A stretch of DNA of 64,000 bases, taken from NCBI GenBank assembly GCA_024682375.1, contig JAIKZI010000013.1:1-64000 (forward strand), given 5' to 3'. The translations under genes and the position numbers were made by a program. The notes beneath the pieces are model-generated. The model made no database searches. It was not told the DNA's origin and was given only the letters and a program-made list of their open reading frames with translations. Origin of the DNA: Lachnospiraceae bacterium. GTDB lineage: Bacteria; Bacillota; Clostridia; Lachnospirales; Lachnospiraceae. This document shows positions 37,035 to 46,043 of the stretch, piece after piece; positions within the stretch are counted from its first letter, which is position 1, and every line of letters starts with the position of its first letter.

Positions 37035-39332
37035 TTAGATTTTTTCAAGCTTAGCAAATGAAGCAAACATCTTTTTTGGACCTGCTGTATCAAATAAAAC
37101 TGTTACTTCGTAATCTCTACCCTTGTCCAAAATATCGGATACAACTCCTTCTCCGAATTTTCTATGTTTAACTTTATCACCAACTATATAAGCTGGAAGT
37201 TTCTTTTGAACTCCACTACCATAGCTTCCAGATGCCATAGATGGCTTTCTGGCTCCATAAATACTTGATGAAGTGCTACTGTATGAGTTTTGATATGAAC
37301 TTCCACTTGAACCATATGATGTAGCAATAGATCTGGCAGGTTTCTTCGGGGAAAAAGTATCCTCTTTTCTTCCTGCAAATCCTAATTCATACATTGATGG
37401 ACTATTATTATCTAATAGATTATTAGGTATTTCTTTTATAAATCTAGAAGCAGATGAATACTGTATTTCACCGCGAAGCATTCTCTTCTTCGCAGCTGTC
37501 ATAACCAAACGCTCCTTTGCACGAGTGATTCCTACGTAGCAAAGTCTTCTCTCCTCTTCCATGTCCTCGCTGTCATCTCCAGCCATCATAGACATAAATC
37601 CAGGGAAGAGACCGTCTTCCATTCCTGCCATATATACGTTAGGGAACTCCAAACCTTTTGCACTGTGAAGAGTCATAAGGACGACATAGTCTTTGGACTC
37701 TTCCAAATCATCAATCTGAGCGACGAGGGCAACTTCTTCCAAGAAACCTGTAAGTGTAGGTTCTTCTGTACCTTCATCATAGGAAACACCCTTTGCATAC
37801 AGTTCTTCTAGGTTTTCTAGTCTTGCCTTGGACTCTTCTGTATTTTCAAGTCGAAGTGCTTCAGCATAGCCTGACATCTCATATACATTTCTGATAAGAA
37901 GAGCTATACGTTTATTTGTCTTGGTATCTTCTCTGAGTTCCTCTATCAAATCGGTAAACTTCTTTATCTTGTCAGCAGCTTTTCCAAGTGTTGGAATATC
38001 CTTTGCCTTAAGAAGTGATTCATAGAAGCTATATCCATTAGCTCTTGCAAAAGTTGATACCTTTTCCAGTGAAGCTGCACCAATTCCACGTTTTGGAACA
38101 TTTATAATACGTCTTATAGCTATCTCATCCTGAACATTCTCGATAACATGAAGATATGAAAGAATATCCTTGATTTCCATTCGTGAATAGAAGTTTACGC
38201 CACCGATAATCTTATATGGAATATTTAGGTGCATAAGTTTCTCTTCAAGGATTCGTGACTGCGCATTAGTTCTATAAAGAATAGCATCATCCATATAACT
38301 ATATAATCCATCACGACATTTTGAAGTGATATCCATAGCAATATAGTCAGCTTCTTCATAAGCAGATTCAAACTGGCGGAAGGTAATCTTATCTCCGCCA
38401 CTTTTTTCTGTCCAAAGCTTCTTTGCCTTACGTCCCACATTATTCTTTATGACACCATTAGCAGCATCTAAGATTACCTGTGTAGAACGATAATTCTGCT
38501 CAAGCTTTATAACCTTTGCATCCGGAAAATGCTTCTCGAAGTTTAGGATGTTATAAATATTAGCTCCTCTAAACTTATAAATAGACTGATCATCATCACC
38601 TACTACGCATAGATTCTGTCGCCTGCCCGCTAAAAGTCTTATAAGCTGAAACTGAGCATTATTTGTATCCTGATACTCATCGACCATGATATAGTGAAGT
38701 CTATCCTGATATAGATTTAAAACTTCAGGGACAGTCTTAAAGAGTTCAACTGTCTTCATAATCAAATCATCGAAGTCAAAAGCATTGTTCTGACGAAGTC
38801 TGGCCTCATACTCCTGATAAACCTGACCTACAACATTTAGCTTGTAATCATTTGAAAATCTATTTCTATATTCAAGTGAACCGATAAGTTCATTCTTTGC
38901 CGATGAAATTTCACCCATAAACATCTTTTCTTTAAAACGCTTAGAGTCAATCTGAAGGTCTTTTAAGATGTGTTTTATAAGTGTCTTTGAATCATCTGAA
39001 TCATAGATTGTAAAATTGTTTCCGTATCCGATTCTCTCTGCAAAACGACGCAGGATTCTAACACAGGCTGAATGGAAGGTGGAAACCCACACTCCTCCAT
39101 CCTCATTTCCTACGAGCTTATCGATACGTTCTCTCATCTCTTTCGCGGCTTTGTTTGTGAAAGTGATGGCCATGATGTTATATGGTTTCACGCCCATCTC
39201 TTCAATCAAATATGCTGTTCTATAGGTAAGAACTCTAGTCTTTCCTGAACCAGCTCCAGCCAGAATCAAAAGTGGTCCTTCTGTAGTTGTAACGCCTAAT
39301 TTTTGTTCTTTATTTAAACCGTCTAACTGCAA
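37035..39332 (-). CDS. pcrA: ATP-dependent DNA helicase PcrA (UvrD/Rep family)
   Basis: 765 aa superfamily 1 helicase acting in DNA repair and removal of protein-DNA blocks. Walker A GAGSGKT near residue 27, AITFTNKAAKEMRERI, DEYQDTNNAQ, VGDDDQSIYKFRGA, the GVNFYSRMEIKD segment and the late VMTLHSAKGLEF motif are all present. The C-terminus has a Ser/Tyr-rich linker followed by the Tudor-like tail VGDKVKHRKFGEGVVSDI that contacts RNA polymerase in PcrA. The start is a TTG codon with GGAG 7 nt upstream, and the protein start matches the family without needing a later ATG. Confidence 0.95.
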   Translation of the reverse strand: MQLDGLNKEQKLGVTTTEGPLLILAGAGSGKTRVLTYRTAYLIEEMGVKPYNIMAITFTNKAAKEMRERIDKLVGNEDGGVWVSTFHSACVRILRRFAERIGYGNNFTIYDSDDSKTLIKHILKDLQIDSKRFKEKMFMGEISSAKNELIGSLEYRNRFSNDYKLNVVGQVYQEYEARLRQNNAFDFDDLIMKTVELFKTVPEVLNLYQDRLHYIMVDEYQDTNNAQFQLIRLLAGRRQNLCVVGDDDQSIYKFRGANIYNILNFEKHFPDAKVIKLEQNYRSTQVILDAANGVIKNNVGRKAKKLWTEKSGGDKITFRQFESAYEEADYIAMDITSKCRDGLYSYMDDAILYRTNAQSRILEEKLMHLNIPYKIIGGVNFYSRMEIKDILSYLHVIENVQDEIAIRRIINVPKRGIGAASLEKVSTFARANGYSFYESLLKAKDIPTLGKAADKIKKFTDLIEELREDTKTNKRIALLIRNVYEMSGYAEALRLENTEESKARLENLEELYAKGVSYDEGTEEPTLTGFLEEVALVAQIDDLEESKDYVVLMTLHSAKGLEFPNVYMAGMEDGLFPGFMSMMAGDDSEDMEEERRLCYVGITRAKERLVMTAAKKRMLRGEIQYSSASRFIKEIPNNLLDNNSPSMYELGFAGRKEDTFSPKKPARSIATSYGSSGSSYQNSYSSTSSSIYGARKPSMASGSYGSGVQKKLPAYIVGDKVKHRKFGEGVVSDILDKGRDYEVTVLFDTAGPKKMFASFAKLEKI

Positions 39333-39349
39333 AATCTATCTCCAACTAA

Positions 39350-40357
39350 TTATAGAATCTTTAAATCTCTTTCAATAGCATAACGAAGAACTTCGTTTGG
39401 CCATTCTGATACCTGTACTTCTCCAATATGTGCTTTTCTAAGGAAGAACATACAGATTCTGGACTGACCGATACCACCACCAACTGTGTAAGGTACAAGT
39501 CCTTCTAACACTGCTCTCTGGAATGGAAGTGAAGCTCTCTTCTCACATTTTCTCTTCTTAAGCTGTGAAAGAAGTGCCTCTTCATCAACACGAATACCCA
39601 TTGAGCTAAGTTCTAGTGCTGTATCGATAATAGGATCATATACAAGGATATCTCCGTTTAGGCTCCAGTCATCGTAGTCAGGAGCTCTCAAATCATGAGG
39701 TTCTCCATTTGAAAGTACATCGCCAATCTGTTCGATACATACAGCGCCCTTTAATTTTGTAATCTCATACTCTCTTTCCTTTGGAGTCAAGTTAGGATAC
39801 TTCTGTAACAACTCCTCAGATGTGATGAAATAAATATTTTCTGGCAAAATACACTTGATATACTTATAAAGGTTTGACATATGAAGCTCTGTAAGACGAA
39901 TAGCCTCATAAACCTTCTTTACTGTATCTTCAAAATAGGCAACAGTTCTGTCTTCTTTGGTAATAATTTTTTCCCAATCCCACTGGTCTACATAGATTGA
40001 GTGAATGTTGTCCACATCCTCATCTCTACGAATAGCGTTCATATCAGTATATAATCCCTCTCCAATATGGAAACCATATTTTTTAAGGGCATATCTCTTC
40101 CACTTTGCGAGAGAATGTACGATTTCGAAATTCCTACCGTCTTCTCCAACGTCAAAAGAAACAGGTCTCTCAACACCATTTAGATTATCATTAAGACCTG
40201 AAAGTGGATCTACGAAAAGTGGTGCTGTAACACGGTGTAGATTCAATTCAGTGGCGAGAATCTGCTGGAAAAAATCTTTTACGGATTTAATAGCAATCTG
40301 TGTCTCGCGTAAATCTAGTGCTGATTTGTAGCCGTCTGGAATTTCTATCTTAGCCAT
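39350..40357 (-). CDS. asnA: Aspartate--ammonia ligase (asparagine synthetase A)
   Basis: 335 aa, the normal size. Makes asparagine from aspartate, ammonia and ATP. The family's signature segments are clear: FVDPLSGLNDNLNGVERPV, HSLAKWKRYALKKY, IYVDQWDWEKII, and the C-terminal GGGIGQSRICMFFLRKAHIGE. It lies downstream of asnS with a stable hairpin in the gap, so asparagine production and charging onto tRNA appear to be linked. Confidence 0.96.
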   Translation of the reverse strand: MAKIEIPDGYKSALDLRETQIAIKSVKDFFQQILATELNLHRVTAPLFVDPLSGLNDNLNGVERPVSFDVGEDGRNFEIVHSLAKWKRYALKKYGFHIGEGLYTDMNAIRRDEDVDNIHSIYVDQWDWEKIITKEDRTVAYFEDTVKKVYEAIRLTELHMSNLYKYIKCILPENIYFITSEELLQKYPNLTPKEREYEITKLKGAVCIEQIGDVLSNGEPHDLRAPDYDDWSLNGDILVYDPIIDTALELSSMGIRVDEEALLSQLKKRKCEKRASLPFQRAVLEGLVPYTVGGGIGQSRICMFFLRKAHIGEVQVSEWPNEVLRYAIERDLKIL

Positions 40358-40384
40358 AACTAAAACTCTCCTTTGTAGAATATA

Positions 40385-40416
40385 TATAGCCTGACAAGAA
40401 TCCCTGTCAGGCTATA
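40385..40416 (-). other. Stable hairpin between asnS and asnA
   Basis: Perfect 12-bp stem TATAGCCTGACA/TGTCAGGCTATA with an 8-nt loop. On the minus strand it is followed by TATATATTC and not a U-tract, so it is more likely a processing or stability element, or a weak attenuator, than a terminator. Confidence 0.6.
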
Positions 40417-40446
40417 CTAAAAAATAGTATCTATAAATTTATAAGA

Positions 40447-41838
40447 TTAAAGCTCGCAAGTACCAACTGTTCTTGGGAATGGAAGTACGTCTCTGATGTT
40501 ACCCATACCTGTTAGATACATAACGCATCTTTCGAATCCAAGACCGAATCCTGCGTGACGTGAGCTTCCGTACTTACGAAGATCCATATAGAATCCGTAC
40601 TGATCCTCAGTCATACCAAGTTCTTCAATACGAGCCTTTAGCTTATCGTAATCATCCTCTCTCTGGCTTCCTCCGATGATTTCACCAATTCCTGGAACTA
40701 GACAATCCATAGCAGCAACTGTCTTATTATCATCGTTTAACTTCATATAGAAAGCCTTGATTTCCTTAGGATAATCTGTAACGAATACAGGTTTCTTAAA
40801 GATTTCCTCTGTAAGGAATCTCTCATGCTCTGTCTGAAGATCAACTCCCCATGAAACCTTGTAATCGAATTTGTCATTGTGCTTTTCAAGCTCTTTAACT
40901 GCATCTGTATATGTGATTCTACCGAAGTCTGCAGATGCAACACCTTTTAGTCTCTCGATAAGTCCCTTGTCTACAAATGAATTCAAGAATTCCATCTCTT
41001 CTGGAGCATTTTCAAGTACGTAATTGATTACATACTTAAGCATGTCTTCAGCAAGTTCCATATCGTCTTCGAGATCAGCGAATGATATTTCTGGCTCAAT
41101 CATCCAAAACTCTGCTGCATGACGAGTTGTATTAGAATTCTCTGCTCTAAATGTAGGTCCAAATGTATAAATATTATTGAAAGCCTGTGCGAATGTCTCG
41201 CCGTTTAGCTGTCCACTTACTGTAAGATTTGTATTCTTTCCAAAGAAGTCCTTTGAGAAATCTACCTTTCCATCCTCAGTCTTAGGGATGTCATTTAAAT
41301 CAAGTGTTGTAACCTGGAACATCTCACCAGCACCCTCAGCATCAGATGATGTGATAAGTGGTGTATGTACATATACGAAATCTCTCTCCTGGAAGAATTT
41401 GTGGATTGCATAAGCAATCAAAGAACGAATTCTAAATACTGCCTGGAATGTATTAGTTCTAGCACGAAGATGTGGCATAGTACGTAAGAATTCCATAGAA
41501 TGTCTCTTCTTCTGAAGAGGATAGTCTGGAGTAGAATCACCTTCTACTACTACTGACTTAGCCTGGATTTCAAATGGCTGCTTAGCATCTGGAGTCATAC
41601 AAAGTGTACCTTCACAGATAATTGCAGCTCCTACGTTAAGCTTAGAAATCTCTTTGAAATTATCCATATCATCATGAATAACAATCTGTAATGTTTTGAA
41701 AAAAGTTCCATCAGAAACTACGATGAAACCGAAATTCTTAGATGCACGGACAGAACGTACCCATCCACCTACCTTAATATCTTTATCTTTGTAGTTCTCA
41801 GTCTCTTTATAGAGATCTCTAACTCTAACTAAATCCAT
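40447..41838 (-). CDS. asnS: Asparagine--tRNA ligase
   Basis: 463 aa class II aminoacyl-tRNA synthetase. N-terminal OB-fold anticodon-binding domain ([22 protein letters not shown]), class II motif 2 ([20 protein letters not shown]) and motif 3 ([16 protein letters not shown] near the C-terminus). Attaches asparagine to tRNA-Asn, so this organism does not depend solely on the transamidation route for Asn-tRNA. GGAGGAAAG precedes the start. No T-box leader is visible upstream. Confidence 0.97.
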   Translation of the reverse strand: MDLVRVRDLYKETENYKDKDIKVGGWVRSVRASKNFGFIVVSDGTFFKTLQIVIHDDMDNFKEISKLNVGAAIICEGTLCMTPDAKQPFEIQAKSVVVEGDSTPDYPLQKKRHSMEFLRTMPHLRARTNTFQAVFRIRSLIAYAIHKFFQERDFVYVHTPLITSSDAEGAGEMFQVTTLDLNDIPKTEDGKVDFSKDFFGKNTNLTVSGQLNGETFAQAFNNIYTFGPTFRAENSNTTRHAAEFWMIEPEISFADLEDDMELAEDMLKYVINYVLENAPEEMEFLNSFVDKGLIERLKGVASADFGRITYTDAVKELEKHNDKFDYKVSWGVDLQTEHERFLTEEIFKKPVFVTDYPKEIKAFYMKLNDDNKTVAAMDCLVPGIGEIIGGSQREDDYDKLKARIEELGMTEDQYGFYMDLRKYGSSRHAGFGLGFERCVMYLTGMGNIRDVLPFPRTVGTCEL

Positions 41839-41932
41839 AAAATCTTTCCTCCAAAAATTTATCTTTAATAGTTTATCTCACACAACTATGTAATTCAAGG
41901 TCAAATAAGGAAAGTTTGTGACTTTATTCATA

Positions 41933-41961
41933 TTGAGATTTTAGAATTAAATTTATATAAT
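41933..41961 (+). promoter_or_regulatory. Promoter of the DUF4317-like gene
   Basis: TTGAGA (41933-41938), a 17-nt spacer and TATAAT (41956-41961), about 30 nt before the ribosome site AAGGAGG. Confidence 0.7.
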
Positions 41962-41993
41962 ATTTAGGTTGCTAAAAGCACAAGGAGGATGAT

Positions 41994-43226
41994 ATGAACA
42001 AGAAAGATATTCTTGAAATCAAACGAAGATTTACAAAGGAAGGTGCGACTTTTTCCAAGCTTGCTGGATGTTATGTAAACAGTAATAAGGAAAAGATTCT
42101 TACTTTCCGTGATACTTTTTTAAATATTACAGATGACGAGCTTTTCAAATATTTAGAGATTGCTAAAAAGGCAATGTCAGGAAAGCTTATGAATAATCTT
42201 TTAAACCTGGAGTTTTCTGCTGACGCTGAAGAAGAAGGTGGTTCTCAGAAACTTCTTATGGATTTAAGAGCTTGCAGACTTGAAGACGATGAACTTCTAA
42301 ATCAGTTCTATGAAAGAGTAATCTCATCTTATGACAAGGTAGACAACTATCTAATCCTACTCTTCCACGATGCCTACGATGTTCCTATGAAAACTTCTGA
42401 TAATCTTGCACTCGATGACTCAGAAGAAGTATATGAATACATCATCTGCGCTATCTGTCCTGTAGACCTTTCAAAGCAGGTACTTGGATATGACCAGAAC
42501 GAAAATCGCTTCGAGGCTCTAGAAAGAGATTGGGTTGTAGGAACTTGCGAAAGTGCCTTTACATTCCCAGCCTTCTCAGAAAGAAGTACAGATTTACACC
42601 ACGCTCTCGTATATACAAAGGATGTAAAGAATCCTCACACAGAACTCTGGAACGACATCCTAAATCTAAAGAGCGAATACACATCCTTCCAGAAGCGTTC
42701 AGCTTTCACAAATCTTGTAACTGAGACACTCGGTTCAGACGAAGAAGAAAACATGGACACTATGCTAGAAGTACAGAAAAATCTTTCCGATTTCATCACT
42801 CTTGAGACGGAAAAAAGAGGTGACGAAGAACCCCTAGTTGTAAGCAAGGAAGACGTATCTTCTATCCTCGAAGAATCAGGATTCGATGAAGATTCTGCAG
42901 AAATGATTTCAACAAAGTTTGATGATTTCTTCGAAGAAAATCTTCCACAGGCCGAAGAGCTTGTAGATGATAAGCTTATGAAGAATGGCGAATTAAAACT
43001 TGAAAAGAAAGAACTTCAGAAAAAAGTTGTAGAAATGACACGTGAAATGGAAGAAGCCGGTCTTAGAACTCCTGAGACAGAACTTCCACCAGTACTACTT
43101 CGTATTCCAGAAGAAAAGAAAGCCCGAATCAATACAACTTTTATTGATGGAGAAAGAGTTTTAGTAATCCCTATAGATGACATTGATACGGCTGTTATCA
43201 ATGGTGAAAAGATTGATATCGACTAA
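41994..43226 (+). CDS. DUF4317-type protein of unknown function
   Basis: 410 aa, soluble and acidic. The opening MNKKDILEIKRRFTKEGATF followed by GCYVN and FRDTFLNITDDELFKY matches my recollection of DUF4317, a family seen mostly in Clostridia with no known role. The middle contains a YEYIICAICPVDLSKQVLGY segment and the end a strand-rich VLLRIPEEKKARINTTFIDG. A charged helical region (about 270-350) precedes it. Single-gene unit with strong promoter, AAGGAGGATGAT ribosome site and terminator. Confidence 0.75.
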   Translation: MNKKDILEIKRRFTKEGATFSKLAGCYVNSNKEKILTFRDTFLNITDDELFKYLEIAKKAMSGKLMNNLLNLEFSADAEEEGGSQKLLMDLRACRLEDDELLNQFYERVISSYDKVDNYLILLFHDAYDVPMKTSDNLALDDSEEVYEYIICAICPVDLSKQVLGYDQNENRFEALERDWVVGTCESAFTFPAFSERSTDLHHALVYTKDVKNPHTELWNDILNLKSEYTSFQKRSAFTNLVTETLGSDEEENMDTMLEVQKNLSDFITLETEKRGDEEPLVVSKEDVSSILEESGFDEDSAEMISTKFDDFFEENLPQAEELVDDKLMKNGELKLEKKELQKKVVEMTREMEEAGLRTPETELPPVLLRIPEEKKARINTTFIDGERVLVIPIDDIDTAVINGEKIDID

Positions 43227-43233
43227 ATATAAA

Positions 43234-43270
43234 AAACCAGTTTAGTTTAATAACTAAACTGGTTTATTTT
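43234..43270. terminator. Bidirectional terminator
   Basis: Stem AAACCAGTTTAGT/ACTAAACTGGTTT, followed by ATTTTTTATTT on the plus side and preceded by AAAAAA, which serves the convergent genes ending at 43271. Confidence 0.9.
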
Positions 43271-43528
43271 TTATTTAATAGATTTAATACTTTTTACTGC
43301 ATGTTCTACAAAAGTTCTAAGCAACTCATCCTTTAGAGGTTCAATAGGTGGTTCTTCACCCGGGTGCTCTTCCTTAAATTTTCTAATCTCTTCTTTTCGT
43401 CTGGCATCTTCTTTTTCATAATCCACAGATACCTTATGAACAACAAAAAGAACTAATAAAATAACTGCTATCGTCGCAATTGGAGATGCACCATTTCCTG
43501 AACCTATATGTAAAGCCAAAGTATTCAT
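43271..43528 (-). CDS. Small membrane protein of unknown function
   Basis: 85 aa with one membrane helix near the N-terminus (ATIAVILLVLFVVHKVSV, about residues 18-35) and a charged cytoplasmic helical tail (EKEDARRKEEIRKFKEEHPG). GGAG is 7 nt before the ATG. It follows rrf2 after 15 nt and is probably the last gene of cysK-rrf2. No function can be assigned. Confidence 0.7.
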   Translation of the reverse strand: MNTLALHIGSGNGASPIATIAVILLVLFVVHKVSVDYEKEDARRKEEIRKFKEEHPGEEPPIEPLKDELLRTFVEHAVKSIKSIK

Positions 43529-43543
43529 AAAAAACTCCTAATC

Positions 43544-43978
43544 CTAAATTACATACTGATCGGCGCCTTCAGCCTGCCAATCCAAAAGGTCCTGCAAAGT
43601 GATATTATCTACTACATCCTTTACAGCGTCATTTATTTTTTCCCAGATACGAATAGTAACACACTGATTCTTTGCATCGCAAGAATACCCATCATCTCTA
43701 AGGCAATCCACAGTAGCAATCTTTCCTTCTGTAACCTCAAGGATTTCTCCAACAGTATATTCCTTAGGTTCTTTTGTAAGCAAGTATCCACCCTGTGCGC
43801 CTCGAACAGATCTGACCATTCCAGCCTTGCTAAGTGATGAAATAATCTGCTCCAAATATTTCTCAGATATATCCTGTCTCTTAGCTACATCCTTAAGACT
43901 TACAGGTGAGCCTGTATTATATGTGGCTAAATCAAGCATTAGTTTAGTTGCGTATCTACCTTTTGTAGAAATCTTCAT
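43544..43978 (-). CDS. Rrf2-family transcriptional regulator (CymR/IscR-like)
   Basis: 144 aa winged-helix regulator: MKISTKGRYATKLMLDLA at the start, DVAKRQDISEKYLEQIISSL as recognition region and SVRGAQGGYLL in the wing. Three cysteines in DCLRDDGYSCDAKNQCVT (about residues 91-108) occupy the place where IscR binds an Fe-S cluster. The gene lies 17 nt after cysK. In Bacillus subtilis the Rrf2 protein CymR controls cysteine genes and is modulated by CysK itself; the gene order suggests the same role, whereas the cysteines suggest cluster or redox sensing. Confidence 0.88.
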   Translation of the reverse strand: MKISTKGRYATKLMLDLATYNTGSPVSLKDVAKRQDISEKYLEQIISSLSKAGMVRSVRGAQGGYLLTKEPKEYTVGEILEVTEGKIATVDCLRDDGYSCDAKNQCVTIRIWEKINDAVKDVVDNITLQDLLDWQAEGADQYVI

Positions 43979-43995
43979 TTAAATCTCCTATAAAT

Positions 43996-44928
43996 TTATT
44001 CAGCAAATAATGCAGTTGATAAATATCTATCTCCTGAATCAGGAAGTAATACTACGATATTTTTATCTTTATTTTCTTCACGAGAAGCTAGAATTGTTGC
44101 AGCCTTTAGGGCAGCTCCAGAAGAAATACCAACTAAAACTCCTTCTGTCTTTCCAAATCTTCTTCCCTCTTCAAAGCATGTCTCATTATCAATAGTGATG
44201 ATTTCATCATACACACTTGTATCCAAAACCTTTGGAATGAAACCTGCACCGATTCCCTGGATCTTATGAGGGCCCGCTGTGCCCTTTGATAGAACAGGTG
44301 AAGTAGCTGGTTCAACAGCAACAATCTTAACATCACTGTTTCTTTCTTTCAAGTATCTACCTGTTCCTGTAATAGTTCCACCAGTACCTACACCAGCTAC
44401 AAATATATCGACCTTTCCATCCATCTGATCCCAGATTTCAGGTCCTGTTGTCTTATAATGTGCTGTTGCATTAGCAGGGTTATCAAACTGTCCCATGATA
44501 ATAGCACCATCGATTTCATCGCGAAGTTCTTCAGCCTTCTTTATAGCACCAGTCATGCCTTTAGCGCCTTCTGTAAGTACAAGTTCTGCACCATAAGCTC
44601 TCATGAGATTACGTCTTTCAACAGACATTGTATCAGGAAGAGTTATGATAACCTTATAACCTAAAGTAGCAGCAACTGAGGCAATACCAATACCTGTATT
44701 ACCAGATGTAGGCTCAATAATTGTTGCACCTTCCTTCAAAAGTCCCTTATTCTCTGCATCTTTTATCATTTCAAGAGCAATTCTATCCTTTGCAGATCCA
44801 GCCGGATTTAAGCCCTCCAGCTTAGCATAGATATTTGCTTCTGCCCCAACAGAATTTTTATAATGATCTGCCTTTAAAATAGGTGTATTTCCAATAAGTT
44901 CCGAAACTCTGTTAACTACATTTTTCAT
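43996..44928 (-). CDS. cysK: Cysteine synthase A (O-acetylserine sulfhydrylase)
   Basis: 310 aa PLP enzyme making cysteine from O-acetylserine and sulfide. The PLP lysine is in LNPAGSAKDRIAL (about residue 44), the substrate loop is EPTSGNTGIGIA, the phosphate-binding glycines are in VAGVGTGGTITGTGRYLK, and GAGFIPKVLD is the family's later signature. AAGGAGATT precedes the ATG. First gene of the cysK-rrf2 unit, under a promoter covered by a palindrome. Confidence 0.97.
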   Translation of the reverse strand: MKNVVNRVSELIGNTPILKADHYKNSVGAEANIYAKLEGLNPAGSAKDRIALEMIKDAENKGLLKEGATIIEPTSGNTGIGIASVAATLGYKVIITLPDTMSVERRNLMRAYGAELVLTEGAKGMTGAIKKAEELRDEIDGAIIMGQFDNPANATAHYKTTGPEIWDQMDGKVDIFVAGVGTGGTITGTGRYLKERNSDVKIVAVEPATSPVLSKGTAGPHKIQGIGAGFIPKVLDTSVYDEIITIDNETCFEEGRRFGKTEGVLVGISSGAALKAATILASREENKDKNIVVLLPDSGDRYLSTALFAE

Positions 44929-44970
44929 AAGTAATCTCCTTTTTTCTAGTTAAAAAATCCCTTTTAAGAG

Positions 44971-45008
44971 ATTATATTTCGCTTATTCCTAGTTGTCAAG
45001 TAGGAATA
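44971..45008 (-). promoter_or_regulatory. cysK promoter with Rrf2-type operator
   Basis: Consensus minus-strand promoter TTGACA (44999-44994), 17-nt spacer, TATAAT (44976-44971). A perfect inverted repeat TATTCCTA-N9-TAGGAATA (44984-45008) encloses the -35 box, so a bound dimer would block RNA polymerase. Confidence 0.8.
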
Positions 45009-45046
45009 TAGGGAATTAGATTTTATAATATAAAAAAACATAGAAA

Positions 45047-45085
45047 AATGACCATACCTCAGACGAAGTATGGTCATTCTCTAAA
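45047..45085 (-). terminator. Terminator after small membrane protein gene
   Basis: Stem AATGACCATAC/GTATGGTCATT with a 10-nt loop; on the minus strand followed by TTTTC and further T-rich sequence. It lies 14 nt after the stop codon at 45099. Confidence 0.8.
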
Positions 45086-45098
45086 CACTCATTTTAGA

Positions 45099-45278
45099 TT
45101 ATTTATTGTTATCTTCTTTTTTTTCAACAAAACCTATGATTGCAAAGAAAACAATAAACAAAAGTATTAATGCAACAAGATGTACTCTACTACCTATGTA
45201 GTCAAAAATTTCTAAGACCTCAAGTACTATAATAAGAATTGCAAAAAACAATCTTATAGGCCAATTATATTTTTTCAT
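45099..45278 (-). CDS. Very small two-helix membrane protein
   Basis: 59 aa, starting MKKYNWPIRLFF with AAGGGGG 6 nt upstream. Two hydrophobic helices (about residues 9-25 and 31-50) are separated by DYIGSRVH, and the tail is charged (VEKKEDNNK). It has its own ribosome site and terminator, which support it as real. The family is unknown to me. Confidence 0.6.
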   Translation of the reverse strand: MKKYNWPIRLFFAILIIVLEVLEIFDYIGSRVHLVALILLFIVFFAIIGFVEKKEDNNK

Positions 45279-45337
45279 TACTGCCCCCTTATATTTTAAA
45301 TTGCCATATATGTAATTATACCAGCTCTAGCTTGTTT

Positions 45338-45517
45338 TTACATCTGATGTCGTACAACTTTGTACTCATTTCCGTCTCTAAAATATGGACAAGATTTATA
45401 GTTTCCAGTCACAAGACTCACATATTCATCCTCATCCAAATCGAGATCACAAATATAATCTTCTTCATCTTCATCATAGATAAAGTAAGCACAATATTCG
45501 CAAGATCCTTCAGTCAT
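45338..45517 (-). CDS. Very small acidic cysteine-containing protein (DUF6472-like)
   Basis: 59 aa: MTEGSCEYCAYFIYDEDEED at the start, then ICDLDLDEDEYV, SCPYFRDGNEYKVV. Four cysteines (CxxC, C, C) set in an Asp/Glu-rich context suggest a small metal-binding protein. The pattern is one I associate with the Lachnospiraceae family DUF6472, unverified. GGAGG lies 6 nt before the ATG. It follows the 45540 gene in the same direction after 22 nt. Confidence 0.65.
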   Translation of the reverse strand: MTEGSCEYCAYFIYDEDEEDYICDLDLDEDEYVSLVTGNYKSCPYFRDGNEYKVVRHQM

Positions 45518-45539
45518 ATAGACCTCCGTTTTCTAACTA

Positions 45540-46037
45540 TTATACAAACATTCCAAGCAATCCATACCAAAGGATTGAACAGATTATAGTCGCCATTGCG
45601 ATACCAATAAGTTCAGCCTTGATAGCCTTCTTAAAGTCCATCTCTAAAAGAGCTGCAACAAGTGATCCCATCCAAGCTCCTGTACCTGGAATTGGAATAC
45701 CTACGAAAAGCATCAGTCCTACAAATTCAGCATTTGATACGGAACTGCTCTTCTTCATAGCTCTATTTTCAAGTTTTTCTACAAGACCTCTAAATATCTT
45801 AAACTTCTTCATCCAGCTAAAAATCTTCTTTATAAAAAGAAGGATAAAAGGAATCGGAATCAGATTTCCAACAATACACAGTGGAATAGCCTGCAGAAGT
45901 GGAACTCCTAGTAGCTTTGCAGCAAGAAGTCCACCTCTTAGCTCCAAAATAGGAATCATAGAGATAATAAATACAACTACCTGAGCAGACACATACTGAC
46001 CTAAGGAGTCAGAAAAAGCCTGTACTAATGAATCCAT
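45540..46037 (-). CDS. Small multi-drug export family membrane protein (COG2426)
   Basis: 165 aa with four or five hydrophobic segments. The motif ELRGGLLAAKLLGVPLLQAI near residue 30 followed by GNLIPIPFILLFI and, later, FVGIPIPGTGAWMGSL is characteristic of the putative small multi-drug export family (COG2426). Despite the name, the function is not established. It lies 6 nt downstream of the L,D-transpeptidase gene and should be co-transcribed with it. Confidence 0.8.
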   Translation of the reverse strand: MDSLVQAFSDSLGQYVSAQVVVFIISMIPILELRGGLLAAKLLGVPLLQAIPLCIVGNLIPIPFILLFIKKIFSWMKKFKIFRGLVEKLENRAMKKSSSVSNAEFVGLMLFVGIPIPGTGAWMGSLVAALLEMDFKKAIKAELIGIAMATIICSILWYGLLGMFV

Positions 46038-46043
46038 ATATTC

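Noticed and set aside
40358..41993. T-box riboswitch upstream of asnS or asnA
   Set aside because: The gap before asnA is under 100 nt and holds only one hairpin, and the region upstream of asnS has neither the T-box sequence TGGNACC nor a stem-loop array.
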